Part shown: one piece after another, positions 7,195-16,432 of the stretch
Layout: every line of letters starts with the position of its first letter
How positions within the stretch are numbered: the stretch's first letter is position 1
Assembly: GCA_965601665.1 (NCBI GenBank)
Contig: OZ271833.1
Location: 682,001-746,000, forward strand
From: JANQNX01 sp965601665
GTDB taxonomy: Bacteria > Pseudomonadota > Gammaproteobacteria > Eutrophobiales > Eutrophobiaceae
Reading direction: 5' to 3'
DNA length: 64,000 nt
Notes under the pieces: model-generated
The model's input: only the letters and a program-made list of their open reading frames with translations
The model's database searches: none
Told to the model about the DNA's origin: nothing
Program-made: the position numbers and the translations under genes

Positions 7195-7920
7195 CTAGCT
7201 TAACGCCTTGATTAATAAGGCGATACCACTCATAAACATGAAAGCAAGTACATACTGGCGGAATTGCCCGGGATGCAGCTGTCGCAGTTGGTTTCGTGCC
7301 AGGTAGACGCCCAGCGTCGCACCCGCGCCCAGAGCAACTCCGTACAGGCCAATTTGCAGCGTGAGTAAACCAAGCCCGCCATAGCAGGCCAGTTTGGTCA
7401 GTTGCAGCACCAGCGAATTGACTGATTTGGTCGCGACGAGCTTTTCCTTGATTAACCCGTAGCGAAGTAAAAAGGGATTATGTAACGGACCGGTGGCACC
7501 AATCAGGCCCGATAAATAGGCCACGCCGAAGCCTATCGGTAGAAAAGCGGGTAGCCGAATAGTCAGTGACAGCCTGGCTTTACTAAAGCGTTCCTGGATG
7601 ACGAAAGAAATTAAAAACAGGCCAAGCAGCACCTGTATGATTTGCGTGTTGATTGATGTCAGCGACCAGGCACCAAGCATAGCTCCCAGGATGGTGCCCG
7701 GGAGCATAAACGACAGTACTTGCCAGTCTATATCGCTGCGAAACATCAACATGCGTGAAGGATTAGCGATCAGTGCTGCAAGTGATACCACCGGTGCAAC
7801 CAGTTGTGCGCCGAGTAAAAAAGAGACAACCGGGATCAGCATGGTCGCGGCACCGCCTGCGACAACGGTACTGAAAAACCAGGCAAAAGCGCCAAAAATG
7901 AACAGGATGATATAAAGCAT
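7195..7920 (-). CDS. TauE/SafE-family membrane permease
   Basis: This 241-residue integral membrane protein has about seven or eight hydrophobic helices. It shows the family layout of two halves: FSTVVAGGAATMLIPVVSFLLG near the N-terminus and LIGATGPLHNPFLLRYG in the middle. TauE/SafE proteins export or import sulfite, sulfoacetate or other small organic anions across the inner membrane. The substrate cannot be told from sequence. It lies upstream of the SDR gene on the same strand, separated by about 140 bases. Confidence 0.85.
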   Translation of the reverse strand: MLYIILFIFGAFAWFFSTVVAGGAATMLIPVVSFLLGAQLVAPVVSLAALIANPSRMLMFRSDIDWQVLSFMLPGTILGAMLGAWSLTSINTQIIQVLLGLFLISFVIQERFSKARLSLTIRLPAFLPIGFGVAYLSGLIGATGPLHNPFLLRYGLIKEKLVATKSVNSLVLQLTKLACYGGLGLLTLQIGLYGVALGAGATLGVYLARNQLRQLHPGQFRQYVLAFMFMSGIALLIKALS

Positions 7921-8014
7921 TGTGAATTCTTGTCCTAAGCTTACGCCCGGGCAGCTTTAGCTTGCGCCCGGTTGGGTTTAGTATGTCAGAATTTACGCAG
8001 ACGGTAACAACGTC

Positions 8015-8800
8015 ATGAATATAAAAGTTAAAACGGCTGCTGCAGGAAGAGGGCTGGGCTGGATATCCGACGGGCTGGGATTCTTTACCCGAAATCCATT
8101 AGGCTGGATTGCCGCCATGATTGTTGTCTTTATTGTCATGTTGGTAATTGGTTTGATACCGATTGGCAGTCTCTTGTTGTATTGCCTGTATCCGGTGTTT
8201 ATTGGCGGTTTCATGCTTGGTTGCAAGGCACATATGGAAGGTCAGCAGTTTGAGTTTCAACATGCTTTTGCCGGTTTTTCTTCTGAATACCTGGTGCGAC
8301 TGATCATATACGGTGTTATTTATGCAATATTAAATATCCTGCTGCTGGTGGTACTGGTGGTGTTGATGTTTTTCATGCTGGGTGGCCTCGAGTTCTTCCA
8401 GGAAATACAAAACATGCAACCCGAGGACATAACACAATATGCCTCGCAGCTTGGCATTGTGGCGATAGTGGCAAGCCTGTTGTTTCTGCCGTTGTTGATG
8501 GCTTCCTGGTTTGCGCCCGCACTCCTGGTAAATACTGATTGTAAACCTGTTGAAGCCTTGTTTTTAAGCCTGAAGGCCTGCATTTATAATGTACCGGCGT
8601 TTACGCTGTATGGCATCGCCTTAATCGTGTTGAGTATCCTCGCTGCCATTCCGCTGGGATTGGGTTACCTTATCCTGACGCCAGTAATACTTGCGAGTAT
8701 TTACCTGGCATACCTGGACTGTTTCGAATGTGAAGCCGATGACAGTCCAAAACAAGTTATTGCACCGACAGATACAGGAGTTGCTCATGGACCTGATTAA
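8015..8800 (+). CDS. BPSS1780-type multi-pass membrane protein
   Basis: This 261-residue inner-membrane protein begins with [25 protein letters not shown], the characteristic entrance of the BPSS1780 family. About five to six hydrophobic segments follow, including runs rich in Leu and Val near residues 90-115 and 195-235. The function of the family is unknown. It overlaps the following msrA gene by 14 bases. Confidence 0.75.
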   Translation: MNIKVKTAAAGRGLGWISDGLGFFTRNPLGWIAAMIVVFIVMLVIGLIPIGSLLLYCLYPVFIGGFMLGCKAHMEGQQFEFQHAFAGFSSEYLVRLIIYGVIYAILNILLLVVLVVLMFFMLGGLEFFQEIQNMQPEDITQYASQLGIVAIVASLLFLPLLMASWFAPALLVNTDCKPVEALFLSLKACIYNVPAFTLYGIALIVLSILAAIPLGLGYLILTPVILASIYLAYLDCFECEADDSPKQVIAPTDTGVAHGPD

Positions 8801-9440
8801 CGCGTTGCTTGGCGCACAGAAAAAACAAACAATGCCTGCTGCTGATGAAGCCTTACCCGGTCGGCAAACGGCAATGCAAATAGAAAACGAACATTTTGTG
8901 CTGGGTAATCCCTTGTTACCGCCATTTCCGGAAGATACAGAGCAACTTATACTTGGACTCGGATGTTTCTGGGGAGCCGAAAAAAAATTCTGGCAGGTCG
9001 GCGGCGTTTACACTACCGCCGTAGGGTACGCGGCAGGATTCACCCCCAACCCTACTTACGAGGAGGTATGTACGGGTAAAACCGGTCACAATGAAGTTGT
9101 ACTGATTGTTTATAAACCGCAAGCTGTTGCTGTTGATGATTTATTAACACTGTTCTGGGAGTCGCATGATCCAACCCAGGGGATGCGGCAAGGTAACGAT
9201 TTCGGTACCCAGTATCGTTCCGGTATCTACACGTCAACAGCAGATCAACAACGTGCAGCGCTGGAAAGCAGGCGGTCATACCAGCAATTACTAACAGCGG
9301 CAGGTTATGGTGAGATTACAACCGAGATTCAGGAAGCCCCTGAGTTCTATTATGCTGAAACCTATCATCAGCAATACCTTGCCAAGAACCCTGCAGGCTA
9401 CTGTGGCCTTGGGGGAACAGGGGTCAGGTGCGATGGCTAG
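8787..9440 (+). CDS. msrA: Peptide-methionine (S)-S-oxide reductase MsrA
   Basis: MsrA repairs methionine-S-sulfoxide in proteins. The start ATG at 8787 has AGGAG 6 bases upstream and overlaps the end of the membrane-protein gene, so the two are coupled. The 217-residue product has the catalytic GCFWG motif, then TAVGYAAG, a GKTGHNEVV segment, [24 protein letters not shown], and [10 protein letters not shown] with a resolving Cys in [12 protein letters not shown]. There is no signal peptide, so it acts in the cytoplasm. Confidence 0.95.
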   Translation: MDLINALLGAQKKQTMPAADEALPGRQTAMQIENEHFVLGNPLLPPFPEDTEQLILGLGCFWGAEKKFWQVGGVYTTAVGYAAGFTPNPTYEEVCTGKTGHNEVVLIVYKPQAVAVDDLLTLFWESHDPTQGMRQGNDFGTQYRSGIYTSTADQQRAALESRRSYQQLLTAAGYGEITTEIQEAPEFYYAETYHQQYLAKNPAGYCGLGGTGVRCDG

Positions 9441-9571
9441 GCTTTTTTATTGGCCTTTTTTTTGTTTCTGACTGGTAATTTGGTGGCAACGCCTTTTTTT
9501 ACGGCAACGACTGCAGTTGCTTTCGGTGTCACGGCCATCATGCTGCCGTTTGTCGTCCTAACGTAGTACAT
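9437..9571 (-). CDS. Small basic protein (44 residues), possible gene
   Basis: A minus-strand frame from ATG at 9571 has AGAGG 10 bases upstream. It gives a 44-residue Lys/Val/Ala-rich peptide ([17 protein letters not shown], then AVKKGVATK and NKKKANKKA). The stop abuts the msrA stop in convergent orientation. The lysine-rich tail may be only the reverse reading of T-runs after msrA. The well-placed ribosome site and protein-like N-terminus favour a real gene, but function is unknown. Confidence 0.4.
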   Translation of the reverse strand: MYYVRTTNGSMMAVTPKATAVVAVKKGVATKLPVRNKKKANKKA

Positions 9572-9606
9572 TTCTATTCATCCTCTTGTCTTTTGTCGTT
9601 GTTGCT

Positions 9607-10113
9607 TTAATTAACCGGGAAATGACTGGCAAATTTTCCAATCCATTCCTCGGTTATTTTTTCCGGACTGACGAAAGGTCCTTCCCGGTATTTTTTGTCA
9701 CTTAGGTAGAGCTCTATGTGACATATCTGCTCAATAATCCGTAACTTGGGGGCATCTTCAGCATCAATAAGCCAGACACCAATATCGAAACCATCTTCTT
9801 TTGCTTTTATGGCAACGACCTTGCCCTTGAATGAATAAGTGTCTTTCCGCGTTGGTACGGTTAACTCCAGGATGCTGCCCAGTTTCTGTGGCTGTGTGCT
9901 GACATAGGTCAAACCAATGTTGGACGGGTTGTTCATATCCAGCTTATGCCTTTCCCAGAAATTAAGCCGCTTGACCTGAAGTGGGAACCGTTCCGGGTGT
10001 TTGATAAAGCCCTGTAGTTGTTCGCTGCTGAAATCGAGCTGCTTGGTATCAGCGGGGTTGGGCAAGGGTGCAGGTCGGTAGTGTTTAACATTGTTGGTAT
10101 TGGTCGCTAGCAT
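9607..10113 (-). CDS. Conserved-looking cytoplasmic protein, possibly PilZ-like
   Basis: The start at 10113 follows GGGGAG with 6 bases spacing, giving 168 residues. The middle (SNIGLTYVSTQP, LGSILELTVP, FKGKVVAIKAKEDGFDIGVWL, ICHIELY) has the strand pattern of a PilZ-type beta-barrel, the cyclic-di-GMP-binding fold. I do not see a clear RxxxR plus D/NxSxxG motif, so ligand binding is doubtful. There are no membrane segments or signal peptide. The family assignment is tentative. Confidence 0.6.
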   Translation of the reverse strand: MLATNTNNVKHYRPAPLPNPADTKQLDFSSEQLQGFIKHPERFPLQVKRLNFWERHKLDMNNPSNIGLTYVSTQPQKLGSILELTVPTRKDTYSFKGKVVAIKAKEDGFDIGVWLIDAEDAPKLRIIEQICHIELYLSDKKYREGPFVSPEKITEEWIGKFASHFPVN

Positions 10114-10302
10114 CTTGATCTCCCCATGGATCAACTACTTATGAAAGTACTTGTAGACGATTAATGGAGGAAAATCAAGTAATATTTTAATTATTTCAGT
10201 TAGTTATGTGTTAATCCTTTATATTACTTTAATTTTGTTTCATTTTGCAGTTTCTAAGTAACTGATATTTAATAATTTATCAGTATATTCCGCCTGTTTT
10301 TG

Positions 10303-10494
10303 TTAGCTTCCGCTATCGCCCTGCTCTGACTCCGCAGGGATGACCACTTCGGCGATCGGGTGCTCACCCGAGTTTTCCTGCTGACCGTCCTGACCGCTTA
10401 ATAACAGGTACCAGGTATAGGCAGTGACCACGAGAACAATCGCGAGAACAATATCACTCAGTAGATAGGTCTTGATGTATTCATCCGTTTGCAT
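10303..10494 (-). CDS. Small single-span membrane protein
   Basis: This 63-residue frame contains one clear membrane helix (YLLSDIVLAIVLVVTAYTWYLLL) followed by an acidic tail (GEHPIAEVVIPAESEQGD). The orientation and hydrophobic profile look like a real small protein, but no strong ribosome site precedes the ATG and I do not recognise it. Confidence 0.5.
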   Translation of the reverse strand: MQTDEYIKTYLLSDIVLAIVLVVTAYTWYLLLSGQDGQQENSGEHPIAEVVIPAESEQGDSGS

Positions 10495-10625
10495 GCTTTT
10501 TATATATAGTAAAATTCAGTATTTACGAACAACTGGATAGGTAATTTTTGAACTGGTTTACATAGTGGCATCTAAACCTGTGACCCAATTCTCAATAGAA
10601 CCAGGCAAGCGAGGTTAACTGGACA

Positions 10626-11096
10626 ATGAAGGCAATGATGGGGGTGGTGATTGCCATCCTGGTAGTATCGATTTTGACATTATTCTGGCCGCAATCAGCG
10701 CAAAAAGCGGCTGTTACCAATAACATCAGTAGTACAAAGACCATAGAAGCGGCGGCGTCTGCCAATGCCGAGTCAATCGCTGAGGACGACAATTCAGAAA
10801 AAATGCAGGCGGCTTATGCAAAACTGGAAGATGCAAGAAAAAAACTGCAGCGCCAGCTGGCCGAATTGCAGCATGAAATGTGGGGAATGTCATTTCCACC
10901 CGATCAGGCCAGGGAAATCAAAGAGATCATGTTGAATGCGCACAAGTTTGAAAAGACACCGATGATGTTGGGTGCATTTCAGGATGTCCCGGAAATCCAG
11001 AGTGAAACAGACAAGGTCATGTTCGCGATGAAATCACTGCAGGAAATAAGCGAGTCGCTGAAGCAAGAAAACATAGCCGCCGAGGCAAAACGCTAA
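10626..11096 (+). CDS. Membrane-anchored coiled-coil protein of unknown function
   Basis: This 156-residue protein has an N-terminal hydrophobic segment (MMGVVIAILVVSILTLFWP) and an Ala-rich linker. A charged heptad-like stretch follows (KMQAAYAKLEDARKKLQRQLAELQHEMWGM), predicting a coiled coil. The C-terminal part is helical. GAGG lies 11 bases before the ATG. It is convergent with mtaB. No family recognised. Confidence 0.65.
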   Translation: MKAMMGVVIAILVVSILTLFWPQSAQKAAVTNNISSTKTIEAAASANAESIAEDDNSEKMQAAYAKLEDARKKLQRQLAELQHEMWGMSFPPDQAREIKEIMLNAHKFEKTPMMLGAFQDVPEIQSETDKVMFAMKSLQEISESLKQENIAAEAKR

Positions 11097-11130
11097 CGCC
11101 TTGTTTGCTCCAGCTCGTGTAAGGCCAGTT

Positions 11131-12405
11131 CTATAACGACACGAACATCAGGGATGAGCCATCGGCAGCTTGTGTAAGCCTGGCCGGTGTAATGCTGTTT
11201 TCAAGATCCCGATCGATTTTTGTGTCCAATTGCACGCGGATATAGTTTTCAGTGTAGCCCGTCCAGTAACCCTGCTCATTTGTTGATTCCCAGAGTACAT
11301 CATGCTCTTCATCTATTCGGTTTTTCAGGTACTGTTGACGCATTTGCTTTGCAAGCAAATGTAATTCACGGCTACGTGTTTTCCTCGTTTGATTGTCTAC
11401 CTGATCAGGCAGTCGGGCTGCCCTGGTACCATCGCGTTTTGAATACGAGAATATATGTACATGAGAAAACTCGGTTTGCTCGATGAAGTCCATGGTTGTT
11501 CGCCACTCTGCCTCGGTTTCCCCTGGAAAGCCGACGATGATATCCGTCGTCACATTAAAGTCGGGAATGGCATCACGTGCGCAGCTTACCAGGCGCGAAA
11601 AATCAGCTGTCTTACAGCGTCTCGCCATCCTGCGTAAGACACTATCACTACCACTTTGTAACGGTAGATGCAGGTGGGGCATCAAACGCTTGTTATCAAA
11701 TAAGTAAAAAAAATCATCAGGCAGGTCCCATGGTTCCAGTGAACCAAAACGAATACGCGGTACATCGGTTTCGGCCAGAACCTGTTCAACCAGTTGCAAC
11801 AGCTTGGTATCAATATCACTGCCATAGCCACCGAGGTGTACACCGGTTAGCACAATTTCCTGTACTCCGTCATCGTGAAACCGGTTGATGTCGTCAATGA
11901 TGGATTTTACAGGTCGACTACGTTCATTGCCGCGCGCAACGGTCACAATACAAAACGTACAGCGATAACGGCAACCATCCTGAACTTTTATAAACGCACG
12001 ATTTCTGCCTCGCTTAAAGATTGCCGATTCACCGGGTTCGGTAGATATCGCAGGCATTGTCTGTAAATCAAGCTGCTGCAAGGCGATATCAACCAGTTTG
12101 TCCTTATCCTGATTCTTGACAACGAGATCTATGCTGCTGATATCTGTCTGGAGGGTGTCGTCCAGGCTTGCATAGCAGCCACTGACAACCAGCTTGGCCA
12201 TCGGGTTTTCCCGATGCGCGCGACGTATGACCTGGCGTGATTTTTTTACTGCTTCCCGGGTCACCGCGCATGTGTTAACAACGAGTAAGTCGGCAGTGTC
12301 AGGCTGATCGACGATCTCATGTCCATGTGCTTGGAAACCCTCAGCCCAAGATTCCAGTTCGGCTTCATTCAAACGACAACCGAGTGTTTTCAGGTGTACG
12401 TGCAT
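11131..12405 (-). CDS. mtaB: tRNA (N6-threonylcarbamoyladenosine(37)-C2)-methylthiotransferase MtaB
   Basis: MtaB converts t6A37 to ms2t6A in tRNAs reading ANN codons. The 424-residue protein begins HLKTLGCRLNEAELESW, typical of the N-terminal methylthiotransferase domain, with further cluster cysteines in VVNTCAVT and VVSGCYAS. The radical-SAM motif is CRYRCTFC near residue 145, followed by ARGNERSR. GETEAEWRTTMDFIEQTEFSHVHIFSYSKRDGTRAA and a C-terminal TRAM-like part (VLWESTNEQGYWTGYTENYIRVQ) complete it. It is the last gene of a packed four-gene run on this strand. Confidence 0.93.
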   Translation of the reverse strand: MHVHLKTLGCRLNEAELESWAEGFQAHGHEIVDQPDTADLLVVNTCAVTREAVKKSRQVIRRAHRENPMAKLVVSGCYASLDDTLQTDISSIDLVVKNQDKDKLVDIALQQLDLQTMPAISTEPGESAIFKRGRNRAFIKVQDGCRYRCTFCIVTVARGNERSRPVKSIIDDINRFHDDGVQEIVLTGVHLGGYGSDIDTKLLQLVEQVLAETDVPRIRFGSLEPWDLPDDFFYLFDNKRLMPHLHLPLQSGSDSVLRRMARRCKTADFSRLVSCARDAIPDFNVTTDIIVGFPGETEAEWRTTMDFIEQTEFSHVHIFSYSKRDGTRAARLPDQVDNQTRKTRSRELHLLAKQMRQQYLKNRIDEEHDVLWESTNEQGYWTGYTENYIRVQLDTKIDRDLENSITPARLTQAADGSSLMFVSL

Positions 12406-12444
12406 GCCGCGACTATAGCAGAACAGTTGTAGATAGCGAGGGGG

Positions 12445-12810
12445 TTAAGCGCGGTCAGCGCTTTGCAGTATGAGTTCGGGCATGCCTTCATACATACCGA
12501 TAGCCGCCGCAAGCCTGAAGGTGCAGCGGGGGTGCGCTGCTTCGGCAGCAGCCAACAAGGCAGGGATATCTTTTGTAACATGGCTGCCAGAGTTCAGGAA
12601 ATAGGGCATAACGGTAATCTGATTGGCATTGGCGAGAACCAGTTCATTCACTACCTCGGGTAAACCCGGTGCGGCCAGTTCGAGAAAGGCATACCTGACC
12701 TCGTTGAATTTGTCTGCAGACAGTGTCCTGACTTTTTCGGTAAGCGCGATGACTTCATCATTGGAAGCCTTGCGACGACTGCCATGGGCGATGATGACCA
12801 GTGCATTCAT
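12445..12810 (-). CDS. CbiX/SirB-like sirohydrochlorin chelatase domain protein
   Basis: This 121-residue protein starts NALVIIAHGSRRKASNDE, the CbiX signature with the metal-site His. It continues FLELAAPGLPEVV and ITVMPYFLNSGSHVTKDIP with the second His. It is the length of a single-domain CbiX(S)/SirB. Such enzymes insert Co2+ or Fe2+ into sirohydrochlorin. Short forms elsewhere are also found away from corrin pathways, and no other sirohaem or cobalamin gene is nearby, so the physiological role is open. It follows the TPR gene with 2 bases between them. Confidence 0.8.
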   Translation of the reverse strand: MNALVIIAHGSRRKASNDEVIALTEKVRTLSADKFNEVRYAFLELAAPGLPEVVNELVLANANQITVMPYFLNSGSHVTKDIPALLAAAEAAHPRCTFRLAAAIGMYEGMPELILQSADRA

Positions 12811-12812
12811 AT

Positions 12813-13481
12813 TTACTGGCCCGCCTCGTTAATTGCAGCCGCTAAATCGGGTTTGATTGTCGCTCCCAATGCCATTGCCTCATCAAGCATGGACCGTGCT
12901 TTTTCAACATTGTCCTGTAATAGCAGGGATTCAGCCCAGGATTGGTACACATAGGCCAGTACCTTTGGATTAGGTGTTTCTTCTGCCTGCAGGTAAACCT
13001 CGTTAGCCTTCGTAAATAAAGTCGAACGATCACTTGTGCTGCTACTATCTGCGCATTGACTGATGATTAGTGCGTAGTCGGCAAGAAAGCCGGACTCCTG
13101 TAGCTGTTTACTTGCAGCGAGCGTAAACATTTCCTTTGCCTTGCAGTATTGCTGTTGTTTCTTATACAACACACCAAAGCCTACGTAGGCATATGGATTT
13201 TCGGGATTAAGCAGCCATGCCTCGTTAAAGCGTTGCATGGCCAGTTGATCCTTATTCGCAAGATGCGCTTCAAAGCCACTGTCAACATAGCCAATAGAGG
13301 CATGTTCCCTGGTGCCAAAGGTATTTGTTGCTTCGGCCAGGAATTGAGCATTTTCACTGGCAATTTTTTCGTTATTGCTATTACCACTGCTTCCATACAT
13401 GGGTTGGCTGATATCCGCGCGGGACAATAGTGATGTCATGATTAGTAACGTGAAAATAATAATAGCTGGCGTTCTGTTCAT
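12813..13481 (-). CDS. Exported TPR-repeat protein
   Basis: This 222-residue protein has a signal peptide (AIIIFTLLIMTSLLSRA). TPR-like helices follow from about residue 60 (GFEAHLANKDQLAMQRFNEAWLLNPENPYAYVGFGVLYKKQQQYCKAKEMF). Gaps of 2 bases separate it from both neighbours, so it is in an operon with the HDAC-like and CbiX-like genes. TPR domains mediate protein contacts; the partner is unknown. Confidence 0.75.
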   Translation of the reverse strand: MNRTPAIIIFTLLIMTSLLSRADISQPMYGSSGNSNNEKIASENAQFLAEATNTFGTREHASIGYVDSGFEAHLANKDQLAMQRFNEAWLLNPENPYAYVGFGVLYKKQQQYCKAKEMFTLAASKQLQESGFLADYALIISQCADSSSTSDRSTLFTKANEVYLQAEETPNPKVLAYVYQSWAESLLLQDNVEKARSMLDEAMALGATIKPDLAAAINEAGQ

Positions 13482-13483
13482 AA

Positions 13484-14431
13484 TTACTGTCTGGTTTCGG
13501 ATAAAGTTTGTAAATGGATGCCTACACAGCGGGCAAGCGCATCAAGGTTGTAACCACCTTCCAGCAGAGAAATAATCCTGCCGTTGCAATGTTGTTCAGC
13601 CCTGTCCATGAGTTGCTGCGTCATCCAGCCAAAAGAATCGGTGCTCAGGTTGATGCTGGCGAGCGGATCAGATCGATGTGCATCAAAACCGGCGGAGATT
13701 AATATACATTCAGGTTTGTATTCGTCCAGTTGCGGCAGGATTCTTTCCTCAAAGACAGTGGTGTAGTCCTGATCAGTAGCACCAGCCGACATCGGGCAAT
13801 TTAATGTATAGCCGCTGCCCCTGCCAATGCCAATCTCGTTGTAATTGCCGGTGCCAGGATAATACGGGAATTGATGTGTGCTGATATAGAGTACAGACGG
13901 ATCTTCTTCAAAGATGTGCTGTGTGCCGTTGCCATGGTGTACATCCCAGTCAACAATAGCGATCTTGTCCATGCCGTGTTGTTGTTGCAAGTAGCGCGCG
14001 AGGATTGCAATGTTATTAAACAGGCAAAAGCCAAGTGCCATGCCATTCTCAGCATGGTGACCCGGTGGCCGCAGTAAAGCAAAACCGTTATCAATCGTAC
14101 CCGCTACCATGTCATCCGCGAGTTGCAGGGCGCTGCCCGCCGCGAGCAGGGCAATATCATATGATTCAAGACTGACACTCACGTCCATAGAGTCGAGGAA
14201 TGAGTTGCCTGAACGACAGACTTCCTCGGCACGCTGTAAATATTTTCGATCATGAATTGTGAGTATCTGCTCGATAGCAGCAGGTCTTGCTTGTAGTTGT
14301 TGCAAGCATGGGAACCAGTCCTGTTGTTCAAGGTAATTTGTGGTGACTGCGATTCGTTCCCGGCACTCCGGGTGTCCGGGGCCGGTATCATGATCCATGA
14401 ATCGCGTGTCTGATAAAAAGCCTGTTTTCAT
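13484..14431 (-). CDS. Histone-deacetylase-family (acetylpolyamine amidohydrolase-like) protein
   Basis: This 315-residue zinc hydrolase would remove acyl groups from acetylated amines or lysines. The motifs are in the family order: GPGHPECRERI at the start, LLRPPGHHAE (His pair), FCLFNNIAI, VDWDVHHGNGTQ (zinc Asp and His), ISTHQFPYYPGTG, ISAGFDAHRSDPL (zinc Asp), and LEGGYN. This is the class II-like bacterial type. It heads the run of four minus-strand genes and diverges from the S9 peptidase. The natural substrate is unknown. Confidence 0.9.
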   Translation of the reverse strand: MKTGFLSDTRFMDHDTGPGHPECRERIAVTTNYLEQQDWFPCLQQLQARPAAIEQILTIHDRKYLQRAEEVCRSGNSFLDSMDVSVSLESYDIALLAAGSALQLADDMVAGTIDNGFALLRPPGHHAENGMALGFCLFNNIAILARYLQQQHGMDKIAIVDWDVHHGNGTQHIFEEDPSVLYISTHQFPYYPGTGNYNEIGIGRGSGYTLNCPMSAGATDQDYTTVFEERILPQLDEYKPECILISAGFDAHRSDPLASINLSTDSFGWMTQQLMDRAEQHCNGRIISLLEGGYNLDALARCVGIHLQTLSETRQ

Positions 14432-14509
14432 GCCTTGGGTTTTGCCATGTTAAATATTTTGTGATTGGTTATTATACGCCATCCTGTTTATTTGATGTTG
14501 TTTTACCCT

Positions 14510-16432
14510 ATGTGTTCAAAACAAGTTGCACCTTACGGATCATGGAAGTCACCAATAACGCCAGACATCATGCTTGGTTCCAGCGTTGGGCTTGGCGAAA
14601 TTCAATATTGTAATGGAGACCTGTACTGGATAGAGATGCGTCCCGAGGAAGCCGGGCGCTATGTCATCGTAAAACAGGACGGTACAGGCATCCGCCGTGA
14701 TGTTATTGACAAGCACTACAATGCCAGAACAAGAGTGCATGAATACGGCGGTGCTTCCTACCTGGTTACTGAAGCAGGTATTTTCTTTTGCAACTTTGCA
14801 GACCAGGCCCTGTATTGCCTGGACCATGCCGGGACCTGCAAGCAATTGACGCATAACAGCGCCTGCCGCTATGCCGATATGGTTTATGATCGTACCCATG
14901 CACGCCTGGTATGCGTCAGGGAAGAACACCGGGAACAAGCTGGCGAGGTGATCAATACAATAGTGGGCATAGATCTCGCAACAGGTGCCGAAACCATACT
15001 GGTAAGTGGCGAGGACTTTTATTCATACCCCAGGATTAGTCCTGATGGTAAGCAACTCTGCTGGGTTGCCTGGACACATCCGAATATGCCCTGGGACACC
15101 ACTACGCTTTGGCTGGCTGATATTCAACCTGACGGTTCTCTGGCTGATGCAATTGTCGTTGCTGGCGGTAAGGATGAATCAGTTACCCAACCTTCATGGT
15201 CACCTGCGGGGACTCTTTATTTTGTTTCTGACAGGAACAACTGGTGGAACCTGTACCGACTGGATCTCGATCAGGTTGTTTGTGTTTTCCCGTTGGACGC
15301 CGAATTTGCTGTGCCACAGTGGTCTTTTGGGGAGCAGAACTTTGATTTTATCAATAGCGAGCGTGTGCTCATGTGTTACTGGCAACATGGCCTGGCCAGA
15401 CTTGTCACGGGCAATGTCTACACAGGCGGTATAGATCTGCTTGAACTGCCATTTACTGATATTGAGTCTGTCGTCTGCAAGGGAGAGCAGGCCTGGTTTC
15501 TTGCTGCGTCGCCAGAGTCTTTTCCTGCCATTATTGGTATTGATCTGCCTACGACCGAGTATAAGGTGTTGCAACGTTCTAACTTGTTGTCTATCGACAC
15601 GGGCTATTTGTCCAGCGGCGATTCGGTCAGTTTTGCTGTTTCTGATGCGACACAGGCGCATGCTTTTTTTTATGCACCGATAAACCGCGACTACGAGGCC
15701 CCGGAAGATGAAAAACCGCCACTGATTGTTATCAGTCATGGTGGTCCTACCGGCGCATCACATAATGGCCTGAAAATGGTGGTGCAGTTCTTTACCAGCC
15801 GTGGTTTTGCGGTTATCGACGTGAACTACGGAGGCAGTACCGGTTACGGGCGAGAATATCGTCAGCGCTTGCTGGGACAGTGGGGAATCACCGACGTTAA
15901 TGATTGCTGTAAGGCGGCAGAGTATGCCGTCGCAAGGGGTTGGGTAGATGGCGGACGGCTGGCGATCAGGGGAGGGAGTGCAGGCGGTTTCACCACGCTG
16001 GCCGCGTTGGCATTTACCGACGTGTTCAAGGCTGGCGCCAGTCATTATGGTGTCAGTGACCTTGAAGCACTGGCACGTGATACCCATAAATTTGAATCGC
16101 GCTATCTTGATACGTTAATTGGCCCTTACCCTGAAGCGCGCGATATTTATCAACAACGCTCACCCATAAATTCGGTATCAGGGTTGTCCTGCCCGGTAAT
16201 TTTCTTTCAGGGCCTTGAAGATAAAATTGTATTACCTAACCAGGCTGAAATGATGGTTGCTGCGTTAAAGGAAAAGGGCATTCCTGTTGCCTATATTGCA
16301 TATGAAGGTGAGCAACATGGTTTTAGACAGGCAAAAAACATCAAGCGTACTTTACAGGCTGAATTAGACTTCTATTCACAAATTTTTGGCTTTGATTGTC
16401 CGGATGATGTTGATCCGGTTGTGCTGGAATAA
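14510..16432 (+). CDS. S9-family prolyl oligopeptidase-like serine peptidase
   Basis: This protein of about 640 residues has an N-terminal beta-propeller (RISPDGKQLCWVAW, SWSPAGTLYFVSDRNNWWNLY) and a C-terminal alpha/beta hydrolase domain. The catalytic Ser is in GGSAGGF, the Asp in GLEDKIVLPNQ and the His in EGEQHGFR. The oxyanion region is PPLIVISHGGPTG. No signal peptide is evident. The start is ambiguous: in-frame ATGs at 14495 and 14510 both lack ribosome sites. The last 61 bases overlap the convergent GGCT-like gene. Confidence 0.9.
   Translation: MCSKQVAPYGSWKSPITPDIMLGSSVGLGEIQYCNGDLYWIEMRPEEAGRYVIVKQDGTGIRRDVIDKHYNARTRVHEYGGASYLVTEAGIFFCNFADQALYCLDHAGTCKQLTHNSACRYADMVYDRTHARLVCVREEHREQAGEVINTIVGIDLATGAETILVSGEDFYSYPRISPDGKQLCWVAWTHPNMPWDTTTLWLADIQPDGSLADAIVVAGGKDESVTQPSWSPAGTLYFVSDRNNWWNLYRLDLDQVVCVFPLDAEFAVPQWSFGEQNFDFINSERVLMCYWQHGLARLVTGNVYTGGIDLLELPFTDIESVVCKGEQAWFLAASPESFPAIIGIDLPTTEYKVLQRSNLLSIDTGYLSSGDSVSFAVSDATQAHAFFYAPINRDYEAPEDEKPPLIVISHGGPTGASHNGLKMVVQFFTSRGFAVIDVNYGGSTGYGREYRQRLLGQWGITDVNDCCKAAEYAVARGWVDGGRLAIRGGSAGGFTTLAALAFTDVFKAGASHYGVSDLEALARDTHKFESRYLDTLIGPYPEARDIYQQRSPINSVSGLSCPVIFFQGLEDKIVLPNQAEMMVAALKEKGIPVAYIAYEGEQHGFRQAKNIKRTLQAELDFYSQIFGFDCPDDVDPVVLE

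Noticed and set aside
11577..11888. Plus-strand frames within mtaB
   Set aside because: They are the reverse-strand shadow of a clear radical-SAM gene and have no ribosome sites or family motifs.
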